DNA of 64,000 nucleotides from Istiophorus platypterus (lineage: Eukaryota; Chordata; Actinopteri; Istiophoriformes; Istiophoridae): contig CM029114.1 in NCBI GenBank assembly GCA_016859345.1, forward strand, positions 16,510,001 to 16,574,000, given 5' to 3'. How positions within the stretch are numbered: the first letter of the stretch is position 1; the number at the start of each line of letters is the position of its first letter. A model generated the notes under the pieces. It did no database searches and was not told the origin of the DNA. It saw only the letters and a list, made by a program, of their open reading frames with translations. Made by a program: the position numbers and the translations under genes. Positions 1 to 12,400 of this stretch are shown here, one piece after another.

Positions 1-213
1 TTTGCAGAAGGCTTTTAATGTTCAGTGCTGTCTGCAACTTCCCTAACCCCCGCCCTCTCATGTTTTGACAATCACTAATTCTCTAACTGTGGGAAGAATT
101 TCTAAAAGCAACACCAAAAACAGAAAAAGAATGAATGAATAAAGTAGCGCCAAGTGTAGACTAGTTTGACTACCAAACATGTACAATATTTTTTATATGA
201 ATCTTCTCCTCAC
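1..213 (-). other. start of tnrc6c intron 17
   Basis: This is intron sequence following the exon 17 donor at 213. No further exon, repeat or RNA gene is visible before the window edge. Confidence 0.7.
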
Positions 214-405
214 CTGGGGGCCAGTTTATATTGTTCCCATTGGAGATCTTCTCATTAGGGCTCTTGCCCTGGCCCCAGCTGTCAGGGGGAACCAGGGGGC
301 TGGTGGGGGACTCGGAGCTGGATATAAGATTGTAGGGGCTGTATGAGTCGTCCAGCTGGGGGGGCTTCCCAGGGGGGCCCAGGGTAGAGGCAGCAGATAT
401 GGCAC
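214..405 (-). CDS. tnrc6c: tnrc6c exon 17 (last in window): ends just before PAM2
   Basis: The exon is 192 nt, phase 1 to 1. It encodes GAISAASTLGPPGKPPQLDD, then SYSPYNLISSSESPTSP, LVPPDSWGQGKSPNEKISN and GNNINWPP plus one base. In TNRC6C the next residues are the PAM2 motif (EFHPGVPWKG) that binds the MLLE domain of PABPC1, so this exon ends right at the border of PAM2. Acceptor ATGGTAG, donor CCCAG/GTGAGG. The remaining exons, with the RRM and C-terminal CCR4-NOT-binding tryptophans, lie beyond position 1. Confidence 0.92.
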
Positions 406-3400
406 CTACCATATACAAAGACAAAAGAAAAGAGACTAAATTAAATTTCAGTGTGACTAAATAATAATGTACTTTGGGAAAACAATTAATAGTTTCACTT
501 TTTTGTACAATGTCAGACTCTATAACTCACTTTTTACAACATCAGCTTTAAGAAGTTCTTATGTAGGAAAAACATTACCACTATAAATACAGATATAGAC
601 ATTTTTAGACTTAAATGTCATTTGTGTGATGTCGACAGTAAAATTACTGATGCTCTGAGTGCCTTTCAAGGCTATCAATACATATTTCAATAGCCAACTT
701 AAGATGACTGTTTTTTGCTGATTCTTATCAAATGCAAATTTGCCGAAAGGAAAAATAGGACGTGCAGACTTTGTAAAAAATATGACTCTGGTTTTTTGGT
801 CTAAATTTGACCAAAGGGGAAGAAATGTGTGAGAATGAGACTGAAAGACCTGTAGGATGTAGTTTGTCAGATTTACTGTTATATATTTAGTGGTAATTAA
901 GTCAAATAAATAAACATTTATTATTTTACTATATTCATAGGTGACAATACCTGTAATATATACTATGGCATGGAATAATCAAGAACAATAAAATGGAGTT
1001 CTGAGTGAGATCTGGGGGATGTAGAAGACTAAATAATGTGGTCTTAGGGCTTCCATTAGGGTGAGGAGGGTTGTGCCCTGACACCTTAGGTATGTCTATG
1101 AAATTCTTAGCTGAGAATGAGGTTTCAGTCAGAATGTAAAAATGTACAGAAAAAACAAATATACAATGAAAAGGCTTGTGAGTGACAACAAGCTTGTGTC
1201 AATTTTTAAATTAATTATCTGCAAACAATGTGGGTGGCTGACAATATCCATTATGACTCTAATTGTGTTTTACAGTATTTGAGAAAGTCACTGTTGTTAT
1301 CCACACTTCATCATAAAGGCTGTATTAAAAATAAGTCTTAGCTATGAAGCCCCACTGTTGCACATTTTGCCAATTTAGCTCTCTTAATCCCAAAGTCCAT
1401 CCCTGTCTCCTGTACAGAAAACAACTACTGCATCTACTAAAAACAAGTGACATCTTTCTCTAATTTCTAATCCCTGTTGAATTATAGCTGCTGTTGTACA
1501 ATTTATCAGCTGCCTAGCAGTTTACAATACAAAACTGTGCTGGGTGGCTTTATTAAATCTGTATAATGATTATGAAAATAATGATGCTATAATCATTTAT
1601 TAAAGATGGAATCAGAATTAATCTATATTCTAACTTCATATATTCTAACTTCATATATTTGAAACTTCATGTGAAATTTCATGGTAAAGCTGGTTTCATT
1701 TGTAACATTTTATCACTGTACTGCATGAGCGCATGTGTACTTGTCAACGTACCGTGCTTATTGAGGTTGTTGTCCATGTTTGAGGAGTTGCCAGAGTCCA
1801 TGGAGTTGGAGTGTGTCCATTGGGACAGGCGGGACTGGGGCTGAGGGGGCTCCTTCAGAGATAGACCCCCAACCTCCATGCAGTTTACATTCATGTTTGG
1901 ATTTAGTCCAGCTGCGCATACAAAAAAAATCTGTCTTTTTATTTTATTCCTAATATGTATGTTGTCACTGGATGATTTTTATATTTGTATCTATTGACAA
2001 AGAGCTAGTAAAAACAGCTCAAAGGAAAACAGAAAATATCCACATTGTAATTGCATTGGGGAACTTCATTGACTCGCATTTAGGATGATGTAGTTGTGAA
2101 TATGTTGTCAGAGGAAGGAAGAATCTCAATGTGAATCTGTAATTCTCACAAAAATGTTACACTCTTCAAGCAAGCTACATTTAGACAAATTCATATTTTC
2201 TGCGCAAAAGTGACTACCAACAGATTCCTTTTAACAGAGTGCTGTCCCTATACAAGACTCACAGAGAGGGTAGGTACTGTAGGCGTTGGGCGAAGACGGC
2301 GACTCTTTGGTGTGCAGTGTGTCGGCAAGGCCCGGAGTTTGGTGTGGGCCTGTGAAGGGGTCCAGGGTTGATTTGCCGGAGCCAGGGCCTCCGGGGGGGC
2401 CACCAGAGGGATGCAGACCAGTGGAGGAGGAAGAGGAGGAGGAATGAGAGGGAAGTTGCTGCTGCTTCATCAGCAGCGCCTGGTACAGCTGACGCTGGTG
2501 CTGCTGGATCTGCTGCTGCATGTTGGTGATTGTACGTGCAACCTGGGGGAAAAGAGAGCGATTGTCAAAAAGATGCATCATCAAAGGAAGCGTTGGGCGA
2601 TGAGAAGATTAATCAGAAGATTAATCCAACTATTTGATGGCAAAAGCAAGTTGGATTAAAAAATAAAGAGAAAGAAGTAGTGGGGTGGTGTAAAAATGAA
2701 GATAGGCAGACAAGAGGAATCAAAAACAGTAAACCAATGTAAAAGGAGACTTGATAGCAAAACGAAGATTATTAAAAGGTTTAGCTGAGAAACAAGCACT
2801 GGTTCAAAAAAGCATTACCTCTTTCAACAGGCCTTATCTTGAAGCCAGATAACTGATACCTAACAAAAATAACCAAAAATTCAAAAAGGAGAACAAACTT
2901 GTTCTCCTTTTCACCCAAGGAAAACAAGTTGGCTAATGTTGAATGAGAAGTTCCTATGCAATGATCTTAAAATTTGACCACTTGCTGTGTAACACTGCAT
3001 GTTATTTCCACTTCTTGTTGTAATGGTATTGTGAGAAATTTGTTTTGAAATTTGAAATTTGCGTTTTGAGTCTGTGCACAAATGGGGTCATACACATAAA
3101 ATGAATGACCCTTATGCTCGTACTTTTCATGACTGTAATGATACATTTATTGACTCACTTGCTGCTCTTGTTGTCTAATGGGCCCGGAAACATTGCGCTG
3201 CGCCTGCATCATCTGCTGCTGGATTTGTAAACGCTGGTACGCCTGAATGAAGGAACCCCAAAGTAGAATGTATTAATAAAAAACACATTAATAGAGGCAA
3301 ATATTTCAACAGATTAGGAGAGAGCTTCTTCATTGAATTTCAGTCATTGCAAAATGACAAAAAGCCAGACATGTTTTGTTACTGTGTGCTTGGTTTCATT

Positions 3401-6400
3401 TCCTTTCCATTCAGATCAGAGCCTGAACCTCTTTAAGAATTCCACAACACATACTCTCAGCCAAAAGCCTCTAACTACAAGATGGGCTTCAAATAAAGTG
3501 GGACAGAGGGAGGACTGACTCACCATTTGCAGTTGCTGAAGTTGGTACAACAGGGTCATTTGTTGAGGGTTTATTGGTGAGGTTAAAAGTGCAGGGTTCA
3601 GACCTATGTTTTTTGCTGCAAACTGCAAGAGCTGTGCTTGGACCTGGAGGGAAGGGAACAATGGCGAGGCAGAAACAGGAGATGACAAGTTAGTCATTGC
3701 AAATCATGCCCCCACAAATGCAGCTTCCGGCAAGGTAAAACTAGTCACTACTATGTACTACTACACTACTACTATGTGTGCAAAGAGGAAGAAAGAGAAG
3801 AGACAGGGTCTGGCAGAGGAGTCTTGCACAGCCTAGAGGTTTTAACAGTCACAGTATTGTTCCCAGACAATAACTGAGGTTTTTATTTTCACAATATAAT
3901 TCTGCTGATTCACCTCTAAAATTCTTAATTTTCAAAGAGTATAATAGGCTGTAAACGATACAACTAATTTTGGCTTCTTGTCAAGTTTAACATTCAGATT
4001 ATGCATGAAGTGGTAAATGCAAAAAAAAAAGAAAAAGAAAAAGGAAAAGTTGATAATAATCATCATAATCAATAAATCTCTAAATTATGGTTCATAGTCA
4101 TTAAAGTTGTTAAAGAATATTTCAGCATAGCCCTGTGATAGACTGGCGACCTGTCCAGGTTGTACCCTGCTTCTCACCCAATGTCAACTGGGATTAGCTA
4201 TAGCTCCCTGGTGACCCAAAAAGGATAAGTGGTATAGCTAATGACTGGATGGATGGATGGATATTTCTGCATTACTGTGATGCAGCACAAATCACATTAA
4301 CAAAGTCAAGGGACAGTAATAACAGAGTAAGACACTGAATGAGGAAAAAAGCAAAAGAAAGATGCACAAGAAGAGAAACTAATATTTACCATTTTTAAGC
4401 ATCAAATTGTGTTCCCCGATCAAAGGGCAACCAGTACAATCTGTTAGCTAACTTTTACCTCATTCTGTGTGTTTTATGAACCGACATAGCTCCATGCTAC
4501 ACACACACAATAATTCCATTTTTATATGTGTGTATCTACCTGAGGGGAGAGAAACTGAGGCACTTGAGCACGTAGACTAGGCTGGGAGGAGCTGAGAGGT
4601 GGCACAGGTGGCTGAGGAGGCTGCTGCATGGCCCGGGCTTGTGCTGCTCCACTACTGCCAAACATTCCACTGGGTATCTGTAAGCAGGAGTCAGAAAAAG
4701 ATCAATGAAATTTATTCAAAACCCAGGTTCATTCAAATCACTGAACTCTATTTTGTAACTGAGGAGATGAGCTACCGAACTGGAAAGAAATGCGTGCATT
4801 TTTAACCAATCCAGTAAACAGATACACAATACTTCAAGAGTAAAGTCAAGAGTTGAGCCTCCAATTGTCAAGTTTTTATGAATTTAATGGATTTATTCAA
4901 TACATGAATGTGTGCATTTGAATTGGATGAAAAAGAAAACTTAAAGTGCACTCATAAGCACACTGTCTCTCTAAGAACATTTTTCAAGGCATTTACCCTC
5001 AAGGTCTAATTTCAAACTACACCTTGTGCACCAAAGCATACTGTATATTGAACAGAGAGTGAGAGTAGCCAGTTATTTCGATCATGAAAATTTTGACTAT
5101 TTTGATTTTTCAAATGGCCTGTAAAAGGTAGCTTCATCCACATTTTGGATTCAATGTCGCTTGGAGAGGTCTTTTCAATTCAGCACAAACAAAACACAAG
5201 AGCCTGTTTAAAGCACCTTTGTTTGGGCTTCAAGGACATACTGTAGTTTTTCTGGGCCATTGCTGCCCCTGGGGGTGATATCTGATAGAGTATAACTATC
5301 TTATTTCAATGGGCACTTCAGGCAAGGTCATACACATGCAAGTGAGCAATAGAAAATTAGGGATTTGGGAGTGGATGTGACTAGAGAAGTGTGTGGAAAA
5401 CAAATTCAGAAACAAATTAAAATTTGACTGTTAATAAAACAGTGTTTTTGGGTGAATAAGGTTCAGCTGTCAGTCTGTTCTTTTGTTATTAAAGCATTGC
5501 TGTTCTATATATCTGCTCTATAATTTCCCACTACCTGAACAACATTAACTCAACATTAACTCAACATTAACAGATCATTACTAGCCTCACAAAGGTTTTT
5601 TTTTTAACTGCATGTTTATCGTTTTTATTGTGCAACATTGTCAAGTGTTTGTGTTATATTTTTCAACTCCAGTTAGGTTCTGTGGCATTGTTTAGTACAA
5701 GTGTATGGTCACAGTTTTACCTGTCTGTTGTTCAAGTTTTGCATGGCCAGCCCCGGGTTGCCCTGTCCCAGACCCTGCCCAGGAAGGCTACTGTTGGCCA
5801 GGGGGAGCTTCAGGCTGGGAGAAGGCAGAAATGGTGATGGGGGGGCATCATCTGACAGAACACCATCCTGGACCAGAGAAAATCAAATGGTTAATGTGAG
5901 AGTAAAAAGATAGGAAAAAAGCTTTAATGATTACACATTACAAAAATAAATGATATAGTATGCAAAGAAAGACTAAGCTAAAATTTGTACTGACCACAGG
6001 AATTTATCAGATAGTGAAATTTTTTAAAACAACTCTTAACCTTTCTTTGGAGCGCACGTGAAAAAAGTTACAATCAAAAATATTAAAATTAGCAAATTAC
6101 CAAAAAATAATCAGTTTCTCTTTTTTTTTTTACCTTGTCAAGAAAGGAGGTGCGATCAGAGGGGTCTTTGGAGAGTACAGTGGGCCGACACAACAGGGGC
6201 TTGTTCATGCCATTGCTGTAATCAGACATGCCCATACCCCGCTTGTCCAGGTCTGTCTTCTTCTCCAACAGGGCGCCTGGGAGCCAAACATGGATGGCAA
6301 GGATTATAATGAAATCAAAACATGGATACATACTGACTGAAAAAAATCAATGGAGAAATGTATATCTCGGTATAATTGGGAGCTGAATCAAACAGGAGAT

Positions 6401-9400
6401 AGTGCAATGGTGTTGAATCATGAAATCGTTCATTTCAAATAATGAAAAAAAACTGCATATTTGTGCTGTCACACTGATAAAAACCATTTCAGAATACACA
6501 AGGACAGACACTCTACACAGATATGTTGGTTAACTTACTCATGGCCTGGTCAAGGTTCATGTTGTTGCTCTTCAAAGCCTCCTCAGCAGGGTCTCTCTGT
6601 AACACATGGATAACATGTCCTTGTCATGATCATTACTTAATTGTTGGAAGGGTTAATCTTTTTTCCACATCTGAAAAGGTTTTCTCAAGTTAAGATGGCG
6701 TAATATTTATTATTTGAGGGTTTATTCCCCCCCCTAATTGACTGTATATATCTTCATATGTTTCTACCCTGTACAGAAGAGAATTCTGTATTTAGTTTAA
6801 AAGTAGCATGTTCGTGGCCTATTTGGGTAAAACCATCAAAGAAAGATCTTCCTAAAAGAAAGCTTCACAGTACTATGTGTCAGTTTTTGAACTTCTTTAT
6901 AAATATACCGGAAAGCCCATGTCAGTGAGCTGTTTGATGAGACGGTTCATAATCCAGGCCTCATCTGGCTTGTTGCCTATCTTCCCCTGCAAACACACAA
7001 GCAAAATATTTTAAGTCACTTTACTTACAATAAGGTTCCTTCAAATGACAATAATTCCAAACATTAAAATCTGCCACTATATTTATGACTTAAGTCAAGT
7101 GTGTTCACTGACCTTGCTTGGGCCTTTCTTGGGCCCATTGCCCCAAGAGTTGCACGAGGAGCTACTTTCCTGGGAGGTGGGGCTGTTCCACATGTCCCCA
7201 TCTTCGGTGTCCCATTGGCTGGTAGACATGCCTATCTCCTCTCCTCCACCTCCCCAGCTATCTTGCATAGGTTTGGGGCCTACAAAAGGGACACCAAATA
7301 TAATATGAAAATGTGAGAAACAAAAAATTAATAATACATCTAATTTGTTATCTATTAATATTTTAGAATCCGTGGTGTATGTTAAATTCACACTAAGAAT
7401 ACACAAGTCATTTCAAAAAAATGAGCAGCAGGTAAATTTCATCCTGACCACTTGGTGCCACTGTTGCCATGCAATGTGACACTCCAATTTTCCCCAACAC
7501 CTCCCTCTTTCATTGCCACATTTCAAACAGACAGCACAAATAACCGAGACCTACTGAGGCATGGAATTGCTTTAATCCAAGCAACACACTAGCACTATCA
7601 AAGACCTCCAGAATTGGCACAAATGGTACAGGTCTGAAGAAACTTCACATTTTAGTTCCCTTTACTGAAGTGTGATTGTGCACACATACTGGGAGTTCTC
7701 ATCAATTTGTAGTGTAGTGCCACTGGATGCAATCTGGACCATAGATGCCTGCAGTAATGATCGTGCTGACAGGTTGAAGCAGAGAAGCCCCTTTACATTG
7801 TACTAATTTTCCAAATGCCATGCGATCTATAACGTAAAGAGACTGTTATGAGACAGCAGTGCAGCTTACAATGTGCAACTGTCTATAGAATCTGTGGACT
7901 TGTCTTGTACCCCCGCACATATAATAGCACAATAATCTGTATGGCTCAGTATGGCTATGCTGTGGTAGTATAGCAGCCCAAAGGGCTGTGCTCAACAACT
8001 GATGGCACTGAACATATCCCTGCATCTTGCTAAAGTTTGGCAGTGTGGGGCCATTGTGTTTTCCCTAGCTGACATCAAGCATCACTTTGTCGGCAAATAT
8101 CATTCATCTGTGGGTGTTACCTGGCTTGCAGGGTGCAGAACCCGGGGGTCCGTTGGCCCTGCCAAAGGGTCCAGAGGGCTCGTGGCCACTGTCTCCCCAC
8201 CCTCCTACTCCCCCTGGGGGCTTGCCCCAGGCAGAGGTGCCATTGTCCACAGTTGATGTTGGAGCCGCTGGCTCTCCCCAAGCAGGCTCTGACTTGGGCT
8301 GAACACTGGGAAGCTCTCCCCAACCTAGAAGGAAAAGGGCAAATTAGAAAAACAAAACAATGAAATGGCTCTTGCTGCAGTAAAATCTTTATCCACCTAC
8401 AACTTTTGTAATATTAAAATTGTAATATTTAAATTAAAGATGTCTTAAAACTCTTTGCCTTTTGCAAGCAACTAAAATCTGTATTATATTAATGTACAAC
8501 TCAGATTTTCATTTGTCTTTTGCCCCAAATTATAGTATGATAATCAAAGCAACTGAAAACCTCTGCAGTGCTGGAAACTACTGAAATTTCATCTCCCTCT
8601 TTTTCTCACACTTTCTTTTCAGGCCATCATGATGAGATCTATTTACATATTAATAAGCAAGACTAACCATAAGCGTGTCAATTGAGACAGTGCCATGATG
8701 ACTATATATAGAGGTCTTTCATACCAGCCTTCTAGTGACTGTGGCAGGACCTTAACCAGCTCAATTTGGCTCATTAGCTAATGTGTGTGTATAAATATGT
8801 AGAACATGGGTGAAATCAACAGTGCAGGCCAGCAAGTGCAAGCTCTTCCCCTCCATCTCTTCTCTCTTTATCTATACTGGCATCAGTAGAGATGGCTATT
8901 AAGGTTATAACTCTGCTAAGCATAAATTACTCTATAGATGCTGCATTTCTCAATATTCCAGTCTCTTTGGATTTTAAGATTATAAAACATATTTTGATAG
9001 TATCGAAATTTGAGGTTTTAACACAACAACAGGATGGCCATAGTACGTTACCTGGGTTGGAGAGGGGGGGTCTACCCTGGGAGCCAGCGCCTGGGTGTGA
9101 GGAGGCATTGCTGGGTGACCCATTGTTGTTTCCATGGTGTTGCAGGTGAGTTGGGGGCTGGCCATGATGGGGATGGGGGTGCATGTGGTGAGTGTGATGG
9201 TGATTGTTGTTCCCTGGGCCGACAGAGTGGTTGTTGTTATTGTTGGGCATAATCATTCCACCGTTCTTACTGGGAGGTGGGCCATTGTTGCCTGGATTAC
9301 TATTGGGATTGTTGCGATCCCACATGTTTACAGTCTTGTTGTAGGTGCTAGGGTCGCCCCAGGTGGATGTTCCATCATCAATCTCCATCTTTCTGCGAAT

Positions 9401-12400
9401 GGAGGGAGGGGAGGGCTCTTCCCAGCCAGTGGGCTCCATGCCTTGGTCCTGTTTGCTGACATTGCCCCAGCCAGAGGTATTCTGTTTCACAGAACCAGGA
9501 CCACCCCAAGAACCAATGCTGCCCCCTCCTCCACTGCCAGTGCTGCTGCTGCTGCTGCTTTCCTGGGGCTTGGAAGAGCCCCAGCCTCCCTGCACTGGGC
9601 CATTGGTACGTGAGGTCTCCCCCCAGCTGCTATTACTCACAGCAGAGGCAGGCTTCCCCCAGCCTCCTCCTCTATTTCCTCCTCTAGGGCTTTCCTTCCA
9701 TCCACCAGTTCCTGCATTCCCTACTTCTCCTTCCCACATGCTGCTGGAGGACCCATTGTTCTTGACCTCTGCTTCTCCCCAGTCCCCTGCACTGGAGGTG
9801 TTAGAGCCCCCATTACCGTTTCCCCAACCAAGGGAACTTTTGGGGCCCTCTCCCCAGCTAGTATTCTGGCTTTTCGTTAGGCCATCATCCCAGCTGGGTG
9901 ACTTGTCCTCAGAACCCCAAGATGATGTGCCCCCACTTTTAGAACCATTGATAGGCAAAGGGTCTCCCCAGCCACTGGTGGCTCCATTCGGGGCTTTGCT
10001 AAGTAACTGTTGGGGTTCTCCCCATCCTGATCCTGACTTGACTGGCTGAGGCTGAGGGGCTCCCCAACCAGAGGATGATGATCCTTCACTGTCATTTTTC
10101 CCACAAGATCCAGGCCTCTGAATGGAGCCAATATTAGGGTTGATGGTACCTCCATTGGTGGATGAGGGTCCACCATTAGAGCTGGAGCCTCCTATGGTGT
10201 CTGAGCTGCTGTTGCTCTTCCCATCCTCAGAGTTGGCTTCTTCCATCTCCCATACAGTGTGCTGTCGGATGGGGGTCTGTCCCCAACCTGAATTGCTCAG
10301 CACCCTAGGGTCTAGGTCTTGCCGGGGCAGCAGAGGTGCAAAATCCATGCTGGCGGACCTATCTCTACAGCGGGATCGACCTTCGCTGCTGTCCCCACTA
10401 CCCTCACTTGCTGGGGCTGTTCCAGGTTGCTGGCCCCATGAGCTAAGTTGCTGTTCTTGGCCTGAACCCGAACTAACAGCATCTACTGAGTCCCAGCCTT
10501 TAGATCCATCTCCAGCCCCAGAGGATTTTCCCCAGTCACCCCAGCCACCACTTCCACTACTCCCTCCACCACTGCCTTGGCGGCCCCAGGCAGAAAGGCC
10601 TCCAGAAGGAGTTGAGTCCCAGCCTGAGTCCTTAGGGGTGTCAGCTGCCTTTGTTTCTCCACCACCCCATACAGAGCTGCCTGTTGTGTCCCCATTTAGC
10701 TGGGATGATTCAGTGGGTGATTGGCCTCCCCAGCCAGTTAACCCATGGATAGGGCTCATAGGCTCCTGAGCTTGCTGCTGTTGCTTAGTGTGGTTTGGTC
10801 CATCTGTGTTAAGGTTAGCAGGTTCCATATTGAAGGACAAGCTTGTGTTGGTTGAAGGGTGTTGTTGATCATTTTCATTAGCACTTATCATACCAACCCA
10901 ACCTCCACTACCGTTATCCATACCTCCTAGGCTCCCGTTTCCCATGTTTCCATTGCTATTAATACCTGGTGGGAGGGATGAGGAGTTGGACACCCCATTT
11001 GGGCCAATACCACCGCTTCCACCACCCTCATGGCCAAGAACAGGCCAGGCTGATGGGTTGGCATTGGGATTGAGGTTCAAGTTAAAATTTGGAGAACCCC
11101 AGTTATTTGGTGCTCCTACTCGACCAGCATTTACACCATCTTGTTTCCCATCTGAGCCCCAGCCTCTATTACCAGCTAGTGTGTTGGCTGACCCAGGTCC
11201 CGTCATCATGTTATTGTTGGCTTTGAGAGGGGGGTAGTGGGGCTGCTGGCCTGCGGCACCTGTGGCCATACTCAGAAAACTATTACTACTGGTGGTAGTG
11301 ACAGCACTGATGTCTGGGTTAAAGCTAGCTGAGCCCAAGGGGCATTCTGCAGGGTGGCTGGGATCACTACTGCGGCTGATGGACGGCCAAGCTTCTGTGT
11401 CACTTTCGTCAATAATCACTTTGTCCCAGTTGTTGGCACTGGAGGGGCTTTCAACTGGCAAAGAAGCTCCCCAATGAGAGGTCTCATACTGGGCACCAGG
11501 GCCACTCTGGAGGGATATGTCTAAAGAGAAAAAGGGAGGGAGAGAGGGAAGTGACGTTGAGACAAGAGAGACCAGAATAATACAAAAAAGAAGGTAGGTG
11601 GAGATGGTGAGTGAGTCAGAAAGTAACAAAAGAGGATTAAGTAAAAGAAAATGCACGAATGTAAAAAATAAAGAAAACATCAATAGGGTTAGAGACAAGG
11701 GTAAAAAAGAAAGAAACAAGAAACAAAAAAGGGTGGAAAAAAGAGGGGAGTACTTAAGGTTAGACTAGGATACATCATGTAATACAGGGCTCGTTAGTCT
11801 TGTAGACTGATTTTATTTTCTTGGTTGGTTAATGCTAGCTATCAGACTTGGCAGGATGAGATGGTCCTACTTGCACATTCCACAATTCAACACATCATCA
11901 GAATGCACAGTCAAGCGTGCTACATGTCATGTCATCTATGGCATATCCATATATCCTTGTCCTGGTGCAGTCAGCCAAACAGAAACAAGGAGAGGAAGCC
12001 CTCACATTCTTTCCTCTACCATCCGTCTTTCCTCCCCGCTTTTACTTTTCACTCAACTTCCTTTTTTCTCACTTCACTTCTTTCCAACTTGCTTCTTCTT
12101 CCCCTGCTGTCATGTTTTGCCTTTTACTTCGTCATTCTCTAGCTGCCCCTATCTATTATTATAACTACTTCCCACCTCCCTGCCCATCTCTTTTCCGACC
12201 TTGTTACCTCTTTCCCTTGCTGCCCCCACCTCTTTCCTCACCCTTTAATTTCTCCCTCTATCCTATCTACTCTTCTCTAACACCCAGAAGTAAGAGGCCC
12301 ATCTGTCTCCATCGTGGCTTTGCTGGCTGTGGCTGTGAAGGGAAGCCCAAGTGGAACGCCGCTCATTTATTGGAATGAAACCAGGATGGCTTCTCATCCA

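Larger units (their letters stand above)
5868..7112 (-). other. tnrc6c introns 7-10 (short)
   Basis: The introns are 5,868-6,133, 6,277-6,538, 6,597-6,908 and 6,987-7,112, that is 266, 262, 312 and 126 nt. The UBA-like domain is thus spread over three small exons separated by compact introns. I see nothing else in them. Confidence 0.75.

Noticed and set aside
9345..10769. Plus-strand ORFs of 234 and 215 codons opposite the GW-repeat exon
   Set aside because: They are antisense shadows of Ser/Gly/Trp/Pro-rich codons in exon 5. They have no domain and the minus frame is fully explained.
11825..12378. Overlapping plus-strand ORFs of 105 to 153 codons in intron 4
   Set aside because: They come from a pyrimidine-rich tract and show no domain or coding signature.
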